Both the position numbers and the translations under genes were made by a program. 5,012 nucleotides of DNA from HGM05232 sp036661515 (GTDB lineage Bacteria; Bacteroidota; Bacteroidia; Bacteroidales; Muribaculaceae), in NCBI GenBank assembly GCA_036661515.1, contig JAVWYO010000137.1, forward strand, positions 1 through 5,012. The letters are read 5' to 3'. The notes below the pieces were generated by a model that made no database searches, was not told where the DNA came from, and saw only the letters and a program-made list of their open reading frames with translations. This document shows, piece by piece, positions 1 to 5,012 of the stretch. The stretch's first letter is position 1, and each line of letters opens with the position of its first letter.

Positions 1-1
1 A

Positions 2-1462
2 TCGTTGAGTGTATTAAGCACAATCACAATACTTGGAATAAGTGAAACGGCTGTTGCAAAACAACCTAATGTCATTATAATTTGTGCTGATGATATTGGG
101 TATGGCGATTTTGGGTGTTATGGAGCAAAGAATATTTCAACTCCTAATTTAGATAAATTAGCTTCTTGTGGAGTGCGTTTTGAAAACGCCTATGCTCCAG
201 CATCGACTTCGTCACCAACGCGTTATGCTCTATTAACTGGGGAGTATGCATGGCGTAAAAATGTTGGTATCCTTCCAGGAGATGCTGCAAATACAATTGA
301 TTTAAGTAAAAATAATTTGCCCAGGCAAATGAAATCACAAGGATACACTACTGCAATTGTAGGAAAGTGGCATCTTGGACCGGGATCAAAAGAGAGTCCT
401 GTCGATTTTAATAATCAAATTAAAGGCGGTATGAAGGATGTTGGGTTTGATTATTCATACATTTTCCCAGCTACAAATGATAGAGTCCCTACAATATATA
501 TTGAGAATGATTTAACAGTAGGGTTAGATAAAAACGATGCAATAAAAATATCATATTCCAAAAAAATAGGGAATGATCCTACGGGTAAAGATTCGCCAGA
601 GACCTTAAAACTTAAACCTCTTACAAATTATCATGATGGTACAATAGTTAATGGAATAAGTAGAATTGGATGGATGACTGGTGGTAATTCTGCAAGATGG
701 ATTGATGAAAATATGTCAGAAAATATACTTTCAAAAGCGGTGGAATTTATTTCAAAAAACTCAAATGCTCCATTCTTTTTATATTATGCTACACATAATG
801 CTCATGAACCACGTGTTGCAAGTTCTCGTTTTGCAGGAAAAAGTAAAGCGGGAATTTATGGTGACGTAATAGAAGAATTTGATTATTGTGTTGGAGAAAT
901 TATTAATACTCTAAAGGAAAAAGGTATTATTGATAATACATTAATAATAATCACAAGTGATAATGGACCAAGGATAAAAGAAGCTTATCAAGATGGAGGG
1001 TTGGAAAATATGGGTGATCATGATCCTTTTTCTGGGTTGAGAGGCGGTAAATACTCACTATATGAAGGTGGATGTAAAGTCCCATTTATAGTATCTTGGG
1101 AAGGTAAAATAAAGAAGCCATTTGTGCAGAAACAGCGATTTTGCTATATGGATATCTTATCTACTCTTACTTCCATAACAAATCATAAAAAAATGGAAGG
1201 AGTAATGAATGATAGCCGAGACGCTTCAGAATTATTTTTTAAAGCAAAAGCTAAACCATATAGAAAATATATTATTACGCAGAATAATAATGGACGACTT
1301 GCAATAAGAAAACAAATAGCTCCTGCTGGAAAGAATAAAGCTGAATTATATGACCTAAAAAACGACCGTTCTGAAAGCAATAATTTAGTAGACTTACCCC
1401 AATATTGTAGAATTATAGAGGAATTGATTGGCGTAAATTCACAATTAAAGGGGACAAAGTAG
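2..1462 (+). CDS. Serine-type family S1 sulfatase (arylsulfatase A-like), 5' end truncated by window edge
   Basis: Predicted secreted hydrolase that removes sulfate esters from a sugar. Residues are numbered from the TTG at position 5, the first possible start in the window. The frame stays open to the left edge, and the first 18 residues look like the hydrophobic part and A-V-A cleavage site of a signal peptide, so the true start lies upstream. The S1 active site looks complete: metal ligands D29, D30, D319 and N320; the formylglycine site S69-S-P-T-R73; and K121, H123, H264 and K349. A serine at 69 implies maturation by an anaerobic radical-SAM enzyme (anSME), which is not encoded here. The C-terminus has the usual small sulfatase subdomain (ELYDLKND near 447) and no added module. 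Segments such as VNGISRIG and GGKYSLYEGG recall a Bacteroidota arylsulfatase group that I associate, from memory and untested, with SulfAtlas S1_20 (some act on 3-O-sulfogalactose). The fold is certain; the substrate is not. Confidence 0.93.
   Translation, partial: SLSVLSTITILGISETAVAKQPNVIIICADDIGYGDFGCYGAKNISTPNLDKLASCGVRFENAYAPASTSSPTRYALLTGEYAWRKNVGILPGDAANTIDLSKNNLPRQMKSQGYTTAIVGKWHLGPGSKESPVDFNNQIKGGMKDVGFDYSYIFPATNDRVPTIYIENDLTVGLDKNDAIKISYSKKIGNDPTGKDSPETLKLKPLTNYHDGTIVNGISRIGWMTGGNSARWIDENMSENILSKAVEFISKNSNAPFFLYYATHNAHEPRVASSRFAGKSKAGIYGDVIEEFDYCVGEIINTLKEKGIIDNTLIIITSDNGPRIKEAYQDGGLENMGDHDPFSGLRGGKYSLYEGGCKVPFIVSWEGKIKKPFVQKQRFCYMDILSTLTSITNHKKMEGVMNDSRDASELFFKAKAKPYRKYIITQNNNGRLAIRKQIAPAGKNKAELYDLKNDRSESNNLVDLPQYCRIIEELIGVNSQLKGTK
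209..223 (+). other. Sulfatase formylglycine motif S-S-P-T-R
   Basis: Codons TCG-TCA-CCA-ACG-CGT encode residues 69-73 of the first sulfatase. The first serine sits where Cys- or Ser-type S1 sulfatases carry the residue oxidised to formylglycine, followed by the usual LLTG. The x-P-T-R form, with Thr instead of Ser before Arg, is an accepted variant. Confidence 0.9.
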
Positions 1463-1565
1463 AAAGACATACATTAAATAATATAGTCCATTAAATAAGT
1501 GCTTTAGTCCATTTTAGACTATACTTTTTAACTGCATCTTTGAGAAAATAATAAATGCTTTCACT
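1463..1565 (+). promoter_or_regulatory. Intergenic region between the two sulfatases, weak promoter candidate
   Basis: This 103-bp gap contains no ORF of note and no convincing terminator hairpin. CATCTTTG at 1535-1542 is one mismatch from the Bacteroidota -7 element TAnnTTTG. A T-rich stretch, TTTT at 1512-1515, lies 19 bases upstream, where the -33 TTTG would be expected. That would place transcription start some 15-20 bases before the ATG at 1566. The match is weak in AT-rich DNA, and read-through from the first gene is equally possible. Confidence 0.25.
1484..1521. repeat. TAGTCCATT direct repeats with an inverted GACTA arm
   Basis: TAGTCCATT occurs at 1484-1492 and again at 1505-1513, 21 bases apart start to start, close to two helical turns. 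The second copy also forms an inverted repeat, TAGTC (1505-1509), seven bases, GACTA (1517-1521). This arrangement could be an operator just upstream of the weak promoter candidate for the second sulfatase. No regulator is encoded here to pair with it, and a chance origin is possible. Confidence 0.35.
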
Positions 1566-4181
1566 ATGGAAACAAGAAATCTTAAATTTGGGATACTATC
1601 AGTTTGTTCTTATTTGTCATTTGAGCTATTATCACAAAATATAGAACGGCCAAATATTCTTTGGTTGACTTATGAAGACACCTCACCACAATTCATAGGT
1701 TGCTATGGAAATGAAGGGGCTCATACTAAAGCGATGGACGCTTTAGCTAATAAGCCTGGAGGATTACGTTTTAATTCTGCTTTTTCTAACAGCACTGTAT
1801 CTTCACCATCACGTAGTTGTATCATAACTGGTGTAGATGTAAATGTTTTAGGAACCAATAACCATCGTTATGCACGCACCATTCCCAATAGCATTAAAGC
1901 ATTCCCATATTATTTGCGTAAAGCTGGCTATTATACCTCTAATAATGTAAAGACTGATTATAATATATCTAATCCGTCATTTATTTCTGAGACTTGGAAC
2001 GAATCGTCATCAAAAGCACATTGGAGAAAGCGCCTATCGAGCGATCAACCATTTTTTAGCGTTTTTAATATAATGTATTCACATCAGAGCTACGTATCAA
2101 GAAATGAATATTCATATTATTTAGCACAAGTTTATAATAAGTTAGATAATAGCCGTATTACAAAAGATGAAGATGCTATTGTTCCTGATTTTTATAAATA
2201 TAGCGATGAATCTAAAATGTTGATGGCGCGTGTTCAAAATTGCATTAATTATACCGATCAATTAATTGAAGAGCGTTTGGAGGAGTTACGTAAAGATGGG
2301 CTTGATGATAATACAATCGTGTTTATATTTGCAGATCATGGAGAGGGAATTCCCCGCGGAAAAACATGTGCTATTGGTATGGGATATCGTGTACCATTCA
2401 TTGTATGGTTCCCTGAAAAATGGCGACATTTAAATCCATATAATACATCAATAGTGACAGAACGACAAATATGTTTTGAGGATTTGGCTCCCACTATTTT
2501 ACATCTATCAGGAGTCGAAATTCCAACGTATATGAAAGGCCGGCCTATTTTCGACAAAACGCAAGAAGGAGAAAAATATATTCATGGTTCGCGTAATAGA
2601 ATTGATGATTCTCCTGGAATTGACCGCTCTGTAATAAAAGGTAAATATATTTATACAAGAATGTTCAGCCCTTATTTGCCTATTGTTAGGACTCAAGGAT
2701 ATGCTTATAATTCAGATATTCTTCTTTCTATTCGTAGAGAATTAAATGATGGCGGACTAACTGAAAGTCAAGCAGCTAATTACTATCCTTCTGAACAGGA
2801 ATATCTTTATGATATAGAGGCCGATAAGTGGGAAATGAATAACCTTGCAAAAAAACCAGAATATGCCAATTTATTGAAAGAACTAAGGACTGAAATGGTT
2901 AATTATGCTAAGTCGATTAAAGATATAGGTTTTATGCCAGAATTTGAAATGCGTCGTAGAAGCATTGATAAAACGCCAATGGAACTTCGTGAAGATTATG
3001 ATATTAATATAATTCTTGATGCTGCAATGCTTGTCGGGGATAAAGATGTTTTGAGTAAACAAGTTGACCTACTAAGTGATAAAGATCCATTGGTACGCTA
3101 TTGGGCTTCTGTAGGTATTTATACACAGGGCGAGGCTGCTATCAAAGTAAAGGAATTAATAATAGAACGATATAAGAATGAGATATTTGAAAGCGCTAAG
3201 CTTAAGTTGGCAGCCTTTTTATATAAATATTGTGGCTATAATGAAGCGAAGCAAACTATTGAAACTTATTGTAAATGTTCTGATAATCTCTTAGCAAATG
3301 AAGCTGTCCTTATGATTCAAGATATGGGCGATAAAATATTCGATTTTAAGCTAATTATCGATGAGATAAAACCAATTTGGCAAAAAAATGATGATAACTA
3401 TTGCGTTTCTCCAGCTACTAATGTAACGCAACTCATCATACGTGATGCTCTACAAAGCCCATTTTCTGCAAAAATTTTATGCGGACAGAATTTAAGTTTT
3501 CAAAACGTTTTAACAGGAGGGCTTATTGGTATTAAAGATGAAAACATAGTCTGTCAGACTTTTAAAAATGAGAATTCAAAGCTGTGGAAATTAGAAGATA
3601 AAGGGAATGGATATTTTGCAATAATAAATTCGGTATCCGATCTTTATTTGGCTATGGAAAATCGTGGAGAGAATGGAATTCGCCCAAAATTAACAAAGTT
3701 TTCTGGCGCTGATGAACAATTATGGAATCTGTGCCAATATCGTAATGGATTCTTTTTGAAAAATAAAGCTACAGGAAAGCCGATTCAAGTTAATGGACAG
3801 TCTAAAGAAGAAGGAGCCATTATTTCGCAATGGGCATGGAATGGGAATCAACAATTTGTGTGGAAATTAGTACTCTCGGAAGAGTCTTCAGTTTCCGCTA
3901 CTCATGAAGATAATAAGTTTGGCGTAAAAGATGTAACGTTAGTTGATGGATTCTTATCAATGAATATAGAAACATCTTCAATAGGCGACATAGAAGCCAG
4001 AATTTTTGATGTAAACGGGCACTGCCTAAGCCATAATATCATAGATAATGTAACGATAGGTGATTGGAAATATAGTATTGCATTGACTGATTTAGATTTT
4101 TCTAAGACATTGATTTTAGAGGCACGACAGAAAACCGCAAAAGGGTCTTATTCTTCTATTATGAAATTTATAGCGAGATAG
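1566..4181 (+). CDS. Multidomain serine-type S1 sulfatase (SGSH-like) with HEAT-like region, ricin-type beta-trefoil and T9SS-like tail
   Basis: Predicted surface or secreted sulfatase of 871 residues; single-domain relatives are around 450-500. It begins at the first in-frame ATG after a stop at 1515. Residues 1-24 resemble a somewhat atypical signal peptide (E20 in the hydrophobic part, likely end LLSQ). The catalytic domain spans about 28-450, with metal ligands E37, D38, D257 and H258, formylglycine site S79-S-P-S-R83, K129 in NNVKTDYN, H173, and K266 in GIPRGK. The E-D start and the KTDYN and PRGK motifs resemble bacterial proteins annotated as heparan N-sulfatase (N-sulfoglucosamine sulfohydrolase). 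A helical HEAT-like region (about 478-630), a beta-trefoil (about 638-770) and a T9SS-like tail (about 785-871) follow. The serine implies anSME maturation. The neighbouring GH35 gene points to a galactose-containing glycan, so the N-sulfatase label should not be taken as the substrate. C14 does not fit a lipobox, because Val rather than Gly, Ala or Ser precedes it. Confidence 0.93.
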   Translation: METRNLKFGILSVCSYLSFELLSQNIERPNILWLTYEDTSPQFIGCYGNEGAHTKAMDALANKPGGLRFNSAFSNSTVSSPSRSCIITGVDVNVLGTNNHRYARTIPNSIKAFPYYLRKAGYYTSNNVKTDYNISNPSFISETWNESSSKAHWRKRLSSDQPFFSVFNIMYSHQSYVSRNEYSYYLAQVYNKLDNSRITKDEDAIVPDFYKYSDESKMLMARVQNCINYTDQLIEERLEELRKDGLDDNTIVFIFADHGEGIPRGKTCAIGMGYRVPFIVWFPEKWRHLNPYNTSIVTERQICFEDLAPTILHLSGVEIPTYMKGRPIFDKTQEGEKYIHGSRNRIDDSPGIDRSVIKGKYIYTRMFSPYLPIVRTQGYAYNSDILLSIRRELNDGGLTESQAANYYPSEQEYLYDIEADKWEMNNLAKKPEYANLLKELRTEMVNYAKSIKDIGFMPEFEMRRRSIDKTPMELREDYDINIILDAAMLVGDKDVLSKQVDLLSDKDPLVRYWASVGIYTQGEAAIKVKELIIERYKNEIFESAKLKLAAFLYKYCGYNEAKQTIETYCKCSDNLLANEAVLMIQDMGDKIFDFKLIIDEIKPIWQKNDDNYCVSPATNVTQLIIRDALQSPFSAKILCGQNLSFQNVLTGGLIGIKDENIVCQTFKNENSKLWKLEDKGNGYFAIINSVSDLYLAMENRGENGIRPKLTKFSGADEQLWNLCQYRNGFFLKNKATGKPIQVNGQSKEEGAIISQWAWNGNQQFVWKLVLSEESSVSATHEDNKFGVKDVTLVDGFLSMNIETSSIGDIEARIFDVNGHCLSHNIIDNVTIGDWKYSIALTDLDFSKTLILEARQKTAKGSYSSIMKFIAR
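1647..2915 (+). other. Sulfatase catalytic domain of the second sulfatase
   Basis: This covers residues about 28-450. The domain opens with RPNILWLTYED and carries S-S-P-S-R with the catalytic serine codon TCT at 1800-1802. It closes with the typical C-terminal subdomain, where EYLYDIEADKWEMNNLAKKP (411-430) matches the usual 'LYDLxxDPxExxNLA' pattern. All expected active-site positions are filled, so it is predicted to be active. Confidence 0.9.
2997..3455 (+). other. HEAT-like alpha-helical region of the second sulfatase
   Basis: This covers residues about 478-630. Paired amphipathic helices repeat at roughly 35-40 residues. The clearest unit is DPLVRYWASVGIY (507-519), a typical HEAT-repeat helix; a second unit runs around 526-560 and a third around 561-590. 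Similar helical extensions occur after SGSH-like bacterial sulfatase domains, by my recollection. It may act as a spacer or protein-binding surface. The exact repeat number is uncertain. Confidence 0.6.
3477..3875 (+). other. Ricin-type beta-trefoil (carbohydrate-binding-like) domain of the second sulfatase
   Basis: This covers residues about 638-770. Three internal repeats each end in a hydrophobic-Trp motif: SKLWKL (W674), EQLWNL (W720) and QFVWKL (W766). The tryptophans are exactly 46 residues apart, as expected for a threefold beta-trefoil. Only the middle repeat keeps the classic Q-x-W (Q718-L-W720); the others read K-L-W and F-V-W. Such domains often bind galactose or GalNAc, but binding here is inferred. 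Confidence 0.75.
3918..4178 (+). other. C-terminal T9SS type A-like sorting domain of the second sulfatase
   Basis: This covers residues about 785-871. The segment is a short beta-rich domain with IEARIFDVNGHCL (809-821) in the position of the common 'xxVxIFDxxGrxv' strand. It ends GSYSSIMKFIAR, like the 'GxYxxKFIKx' end of Bacteroidota T9SS cargo. The usual 'GIYILRV' strand is altered to TLILEAR, so the signal may be degenerate or vestigial. If functional, it would direct export across the outer membrane. Confidence 0.55.
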
Positions 4182-4288
4182 ATTAATTCTTGAAAATGAA
4201 AATAATTAGGCATTTAAAAATAGGATATTAATAACTTGACACAAATCAGTAATAATAAATTCCAACTATAATCAATGCCCGTTAGGGA

Positions 4289-4306
4289 GATTTTTATCAT
4301 AAAATC
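4289..4306. repeat. Small inverted repeat GATTTT-N6-AAAATC
   Basis: GATTTT (4289-4294) can pair with AAAATC (4301-4306) around a 6-base loop. It sits just after the CCC-GTTA-GGG element (4278-4287). The stem is A/T-rich and weak, without a clear terminator U-tract after it, so it is not called as a terminator. Confidence 0.35.
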
Positions 4307-4311
4307 ATAAA
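4296..4311. repeat. Tandem duplication of ATCATAAA
   Basis: Two perfect adjacent copies of the 8-mer ATCATAAA occupy 4296-4303 and 4304-4311, about 26 bases before the GH35 start. Replication slippage is the simplest origin; a role in spacing or binding is unsupported. Confidence 0.5.
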
Positions 4312-4337
4312 CAAAGCAGAAATAATATATTTAAAAT

Positions 4338-5012
4338 ATGAAAAAAAGACTTGTCTTGCTAATGCTATTATTAGCTAATGTAATTAGTTTGAGTGCAAAT
4401 GAATCTAAAGAAACTTTTAGAGTAGGGGATAACCAATTTCTTTTAAACGAAAAGCCGTTTGTAATAAAAGCTGCAGAAATTCATTATCCGAGAGTCCCAA
4501 GAGAATATTGGGAACATAGAATTAAGATGTGTAAATCGTTGGGCATGAATACGATTTGCTTATATGTATTTTGGAATTTACATGAACAGGAACCAAACTC
4601 ATTCGATTTTAGTGGGAACAATGATATAGGTGCATTTTGTAAGTTAGCACAAAAACATGGGATGTATGTAATTGTTCGCCCTGGTCCTTATGTGTGTGCA
4701 GAGTGGGAAATGGGAGGACTTCCATGGTGGTTACTTAAAGACAATGACATAAAATTAAGAACATTAGACGAGCACTTCATCAATAGAGTAGAAATCTTTA
4801 TGAAAGAGTTGGGTAATAAACTTGAAAGTTCTTTGATTACTAATGGAGGAAATATTATTATGGTGCAGGTTGAAAATGAATATGGTTCTTATGCCATAGA
4901 TAAGCCTTATGTGTCAAAGATTAGAGATATTGTAAAAGAATCTGGATTTAATAATATACCCCTTTTCCAATGTGACTGGAATTCCAATTTCCTAAATAAT
5001 GGATTAGATGAT
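4338..5012 (+). CDS. GH35 beta-galactosidase, N-terminal part (3' end beyond window)
   Basis: Predicted exo-acting glycoside hydrolase of family GH35 that releases terminal beta-linked galactose. The first 225 codons are present, and the frame is open to the last base, so the gene continues outside. The start is ATG followed by MKKRLVLLMLLLANVISLSA, a good signal peptide with likely cleavage after A20 and no lipobox cysteine, which suggests periplasmic or exported location. GH35 hallmarks are AAEIHYPRVPREYWEHRI (45-62), VFWNLHE (77-83), VRPGPYVCAEWEMGGLPWWL (113-132) and the family signature IIMVQVENEYGSY (173-185). E181 of N-E-Y is the expected acid/base by comparison with human GLB1. The nucleophile Glu should lie beyond the right edge. 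No Shine-Dalgarno is seen, only an A-rich leader, normal for Bacteroidota. It lies 156 bp after the second sulfatase on the same strand and probably belongs to the same glycan-degradation cluster. Family assignment is firm; natural substrate is inferred. Confidence 0.95.
   Translation, partial: MKKRLVLLMLLLANVISLSANESKETFRVGDNQFLLNEKPFVIKAAEIHYPRVPREYWEHRIKMCKSLGMNTICLYVFWNLHEQEPNSFDFSGNNDIGAFCKLAQKHGMYVIVRPGPYVCAEWEMGGLPWWLLKDNDIKLRTLDEHFINRVEIFMKELGNKLESSLITNGGNIIMVQVENEYGSYAIDKPYVSKIRDIVKESGFNNIPLFQCDWNSNFLNNGLDD

Larger units (their letters stand above)
4182..4337 (+). promoter_or_regulatory. Intergenic region upstream of the GH35 gene
   Basis: This 156-bp AT-rich gap has no gene of normal size. 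TTGACA at 4236-4241 resembles a -35 box, but TATAAT at 4267-4272 is 25 bases away, too far for a standard promoter. TAAATTCC at 4256-4263 is only a poor match to the Bacteroidota -7 element. Other contents are a CCC-GTTA-GGG mini-hairpin, a GATTTT/AAAATC stem, an 11-codon micro-ORF and a tandem 8-bp repeat. A promoter for the third gene is plausible but not pinned down. Confidence 0.25.

Noticed and set aside
144..338. 64-codon reading frame on the - strand
   Set aside because: It lies wholly inside the conserved N-terminal half of the first sulfatase, including its active-site motif, and its translation resembles no known family.
560..566. Seven-A tract inside the first sulfatase (similar tracts near 2849, 3381 and 4341) as phase-variation or frameshift sites
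   Set aside because: Such tracts are expected in AT-rich Lys-rich coding sequence; each gene stays in frame with intact domains on both sides.
681..869. 62-codon reading frame on the + strand in another frame
   Set aside because: It overlaps the conserved sulfatase core around H264; its Met/Gln/Leu-rich composition is typical of an out-of-frame shadow.
1183..1470. 95-codon reading frame on the - strand running past the end of the first sulfatase
   Set aside because: Nearly all of it is antisense to the sulfatase C-terminus, which has a clear family pattern (ELYDLKND). The Phe/Leu-rich translation reflects antisense of Lys/Asn-rich coding DNA.
1605..1607. Cysteine 14 of the second sulfatase as a lipoprotein acylation site
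   Set aside because: The preceding residues are L-S-V; Val at -1 does not fit the lipobox, which needs Gly, Ala or Ser.
2336..2696. Two overlapping - strand frames (2336-2557 and 2508-2696)
   Set aside because: Both are antisense to the second sulfatase catalytic domain, covering D257-H258 and K266, and show no signal, motif or start context.
4236..4272. TTGACA and TATAAT as a sigma70-type promoter before GH35
   Set aside because: The boxes are separated by 25 bases instead of about 17, and Bacteroidota use a different -33/-7 consensus.

Overview
The window is AT-rich (about 35% G+C in the stretch I counted) and looks like a glycan-degradation locus from a Bacteroidota bacterium, probably of the order Bacteroidales. 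Four things support this: serine-type sulfatases, secretory signal sequences, no Shine-Dalgarno sites but A-rich stretches before the starts, and a tail on the middle protein resembling a type IX secretion (T9SS) sorting domain. Genus and species cannot be fixed from this sequence.

All three genes lie on the + strand. (1) Positions 2-1462 hold a serine-type family S1 sulfatase whose signal-peptide start is cut off by the left edge. (2) A 103-bp gap (1463-1565) carries short TAGTC/GACTA repeats. (3) Positions 1566-4181 hold an 871-residue sulfatase with four regions: an N-sulfoglucosamine-sulfohydrolase-like S1 catalytic domain, a HEAT-like helical region, a ricin-type beta-trefoil, and a C-terminal T9SS-like tail. 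(4) A 156-bp gap (4182-4337) contains a small hairpin, an 11-codon micro-ORF and an 8-bp tandem duplication. (5) From 4338 to the right edge runs the first 225 codons of a GH35 beta-galactosidase, which has no stop codon inside the window.

The likely joint role, by inference, is stripping sulfate and then terminal beta-galactose from a sulfated, galactose-containing glycan such as mucin O-glycan, keratan sulfate or an algal galactan. The trefoil and sorting tail suggest the second sulfatase acts at the cell surface while bound to glycan. No SusC/SusD pair, regulator, maturase, transposase, RNA gene or CRISPR array is visible, so a complete polysaccharide utilisation locus cannot be claimed. 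The most unusual item is the domain architecture of the second sulfatase; I see no clearly new kind of biological system.
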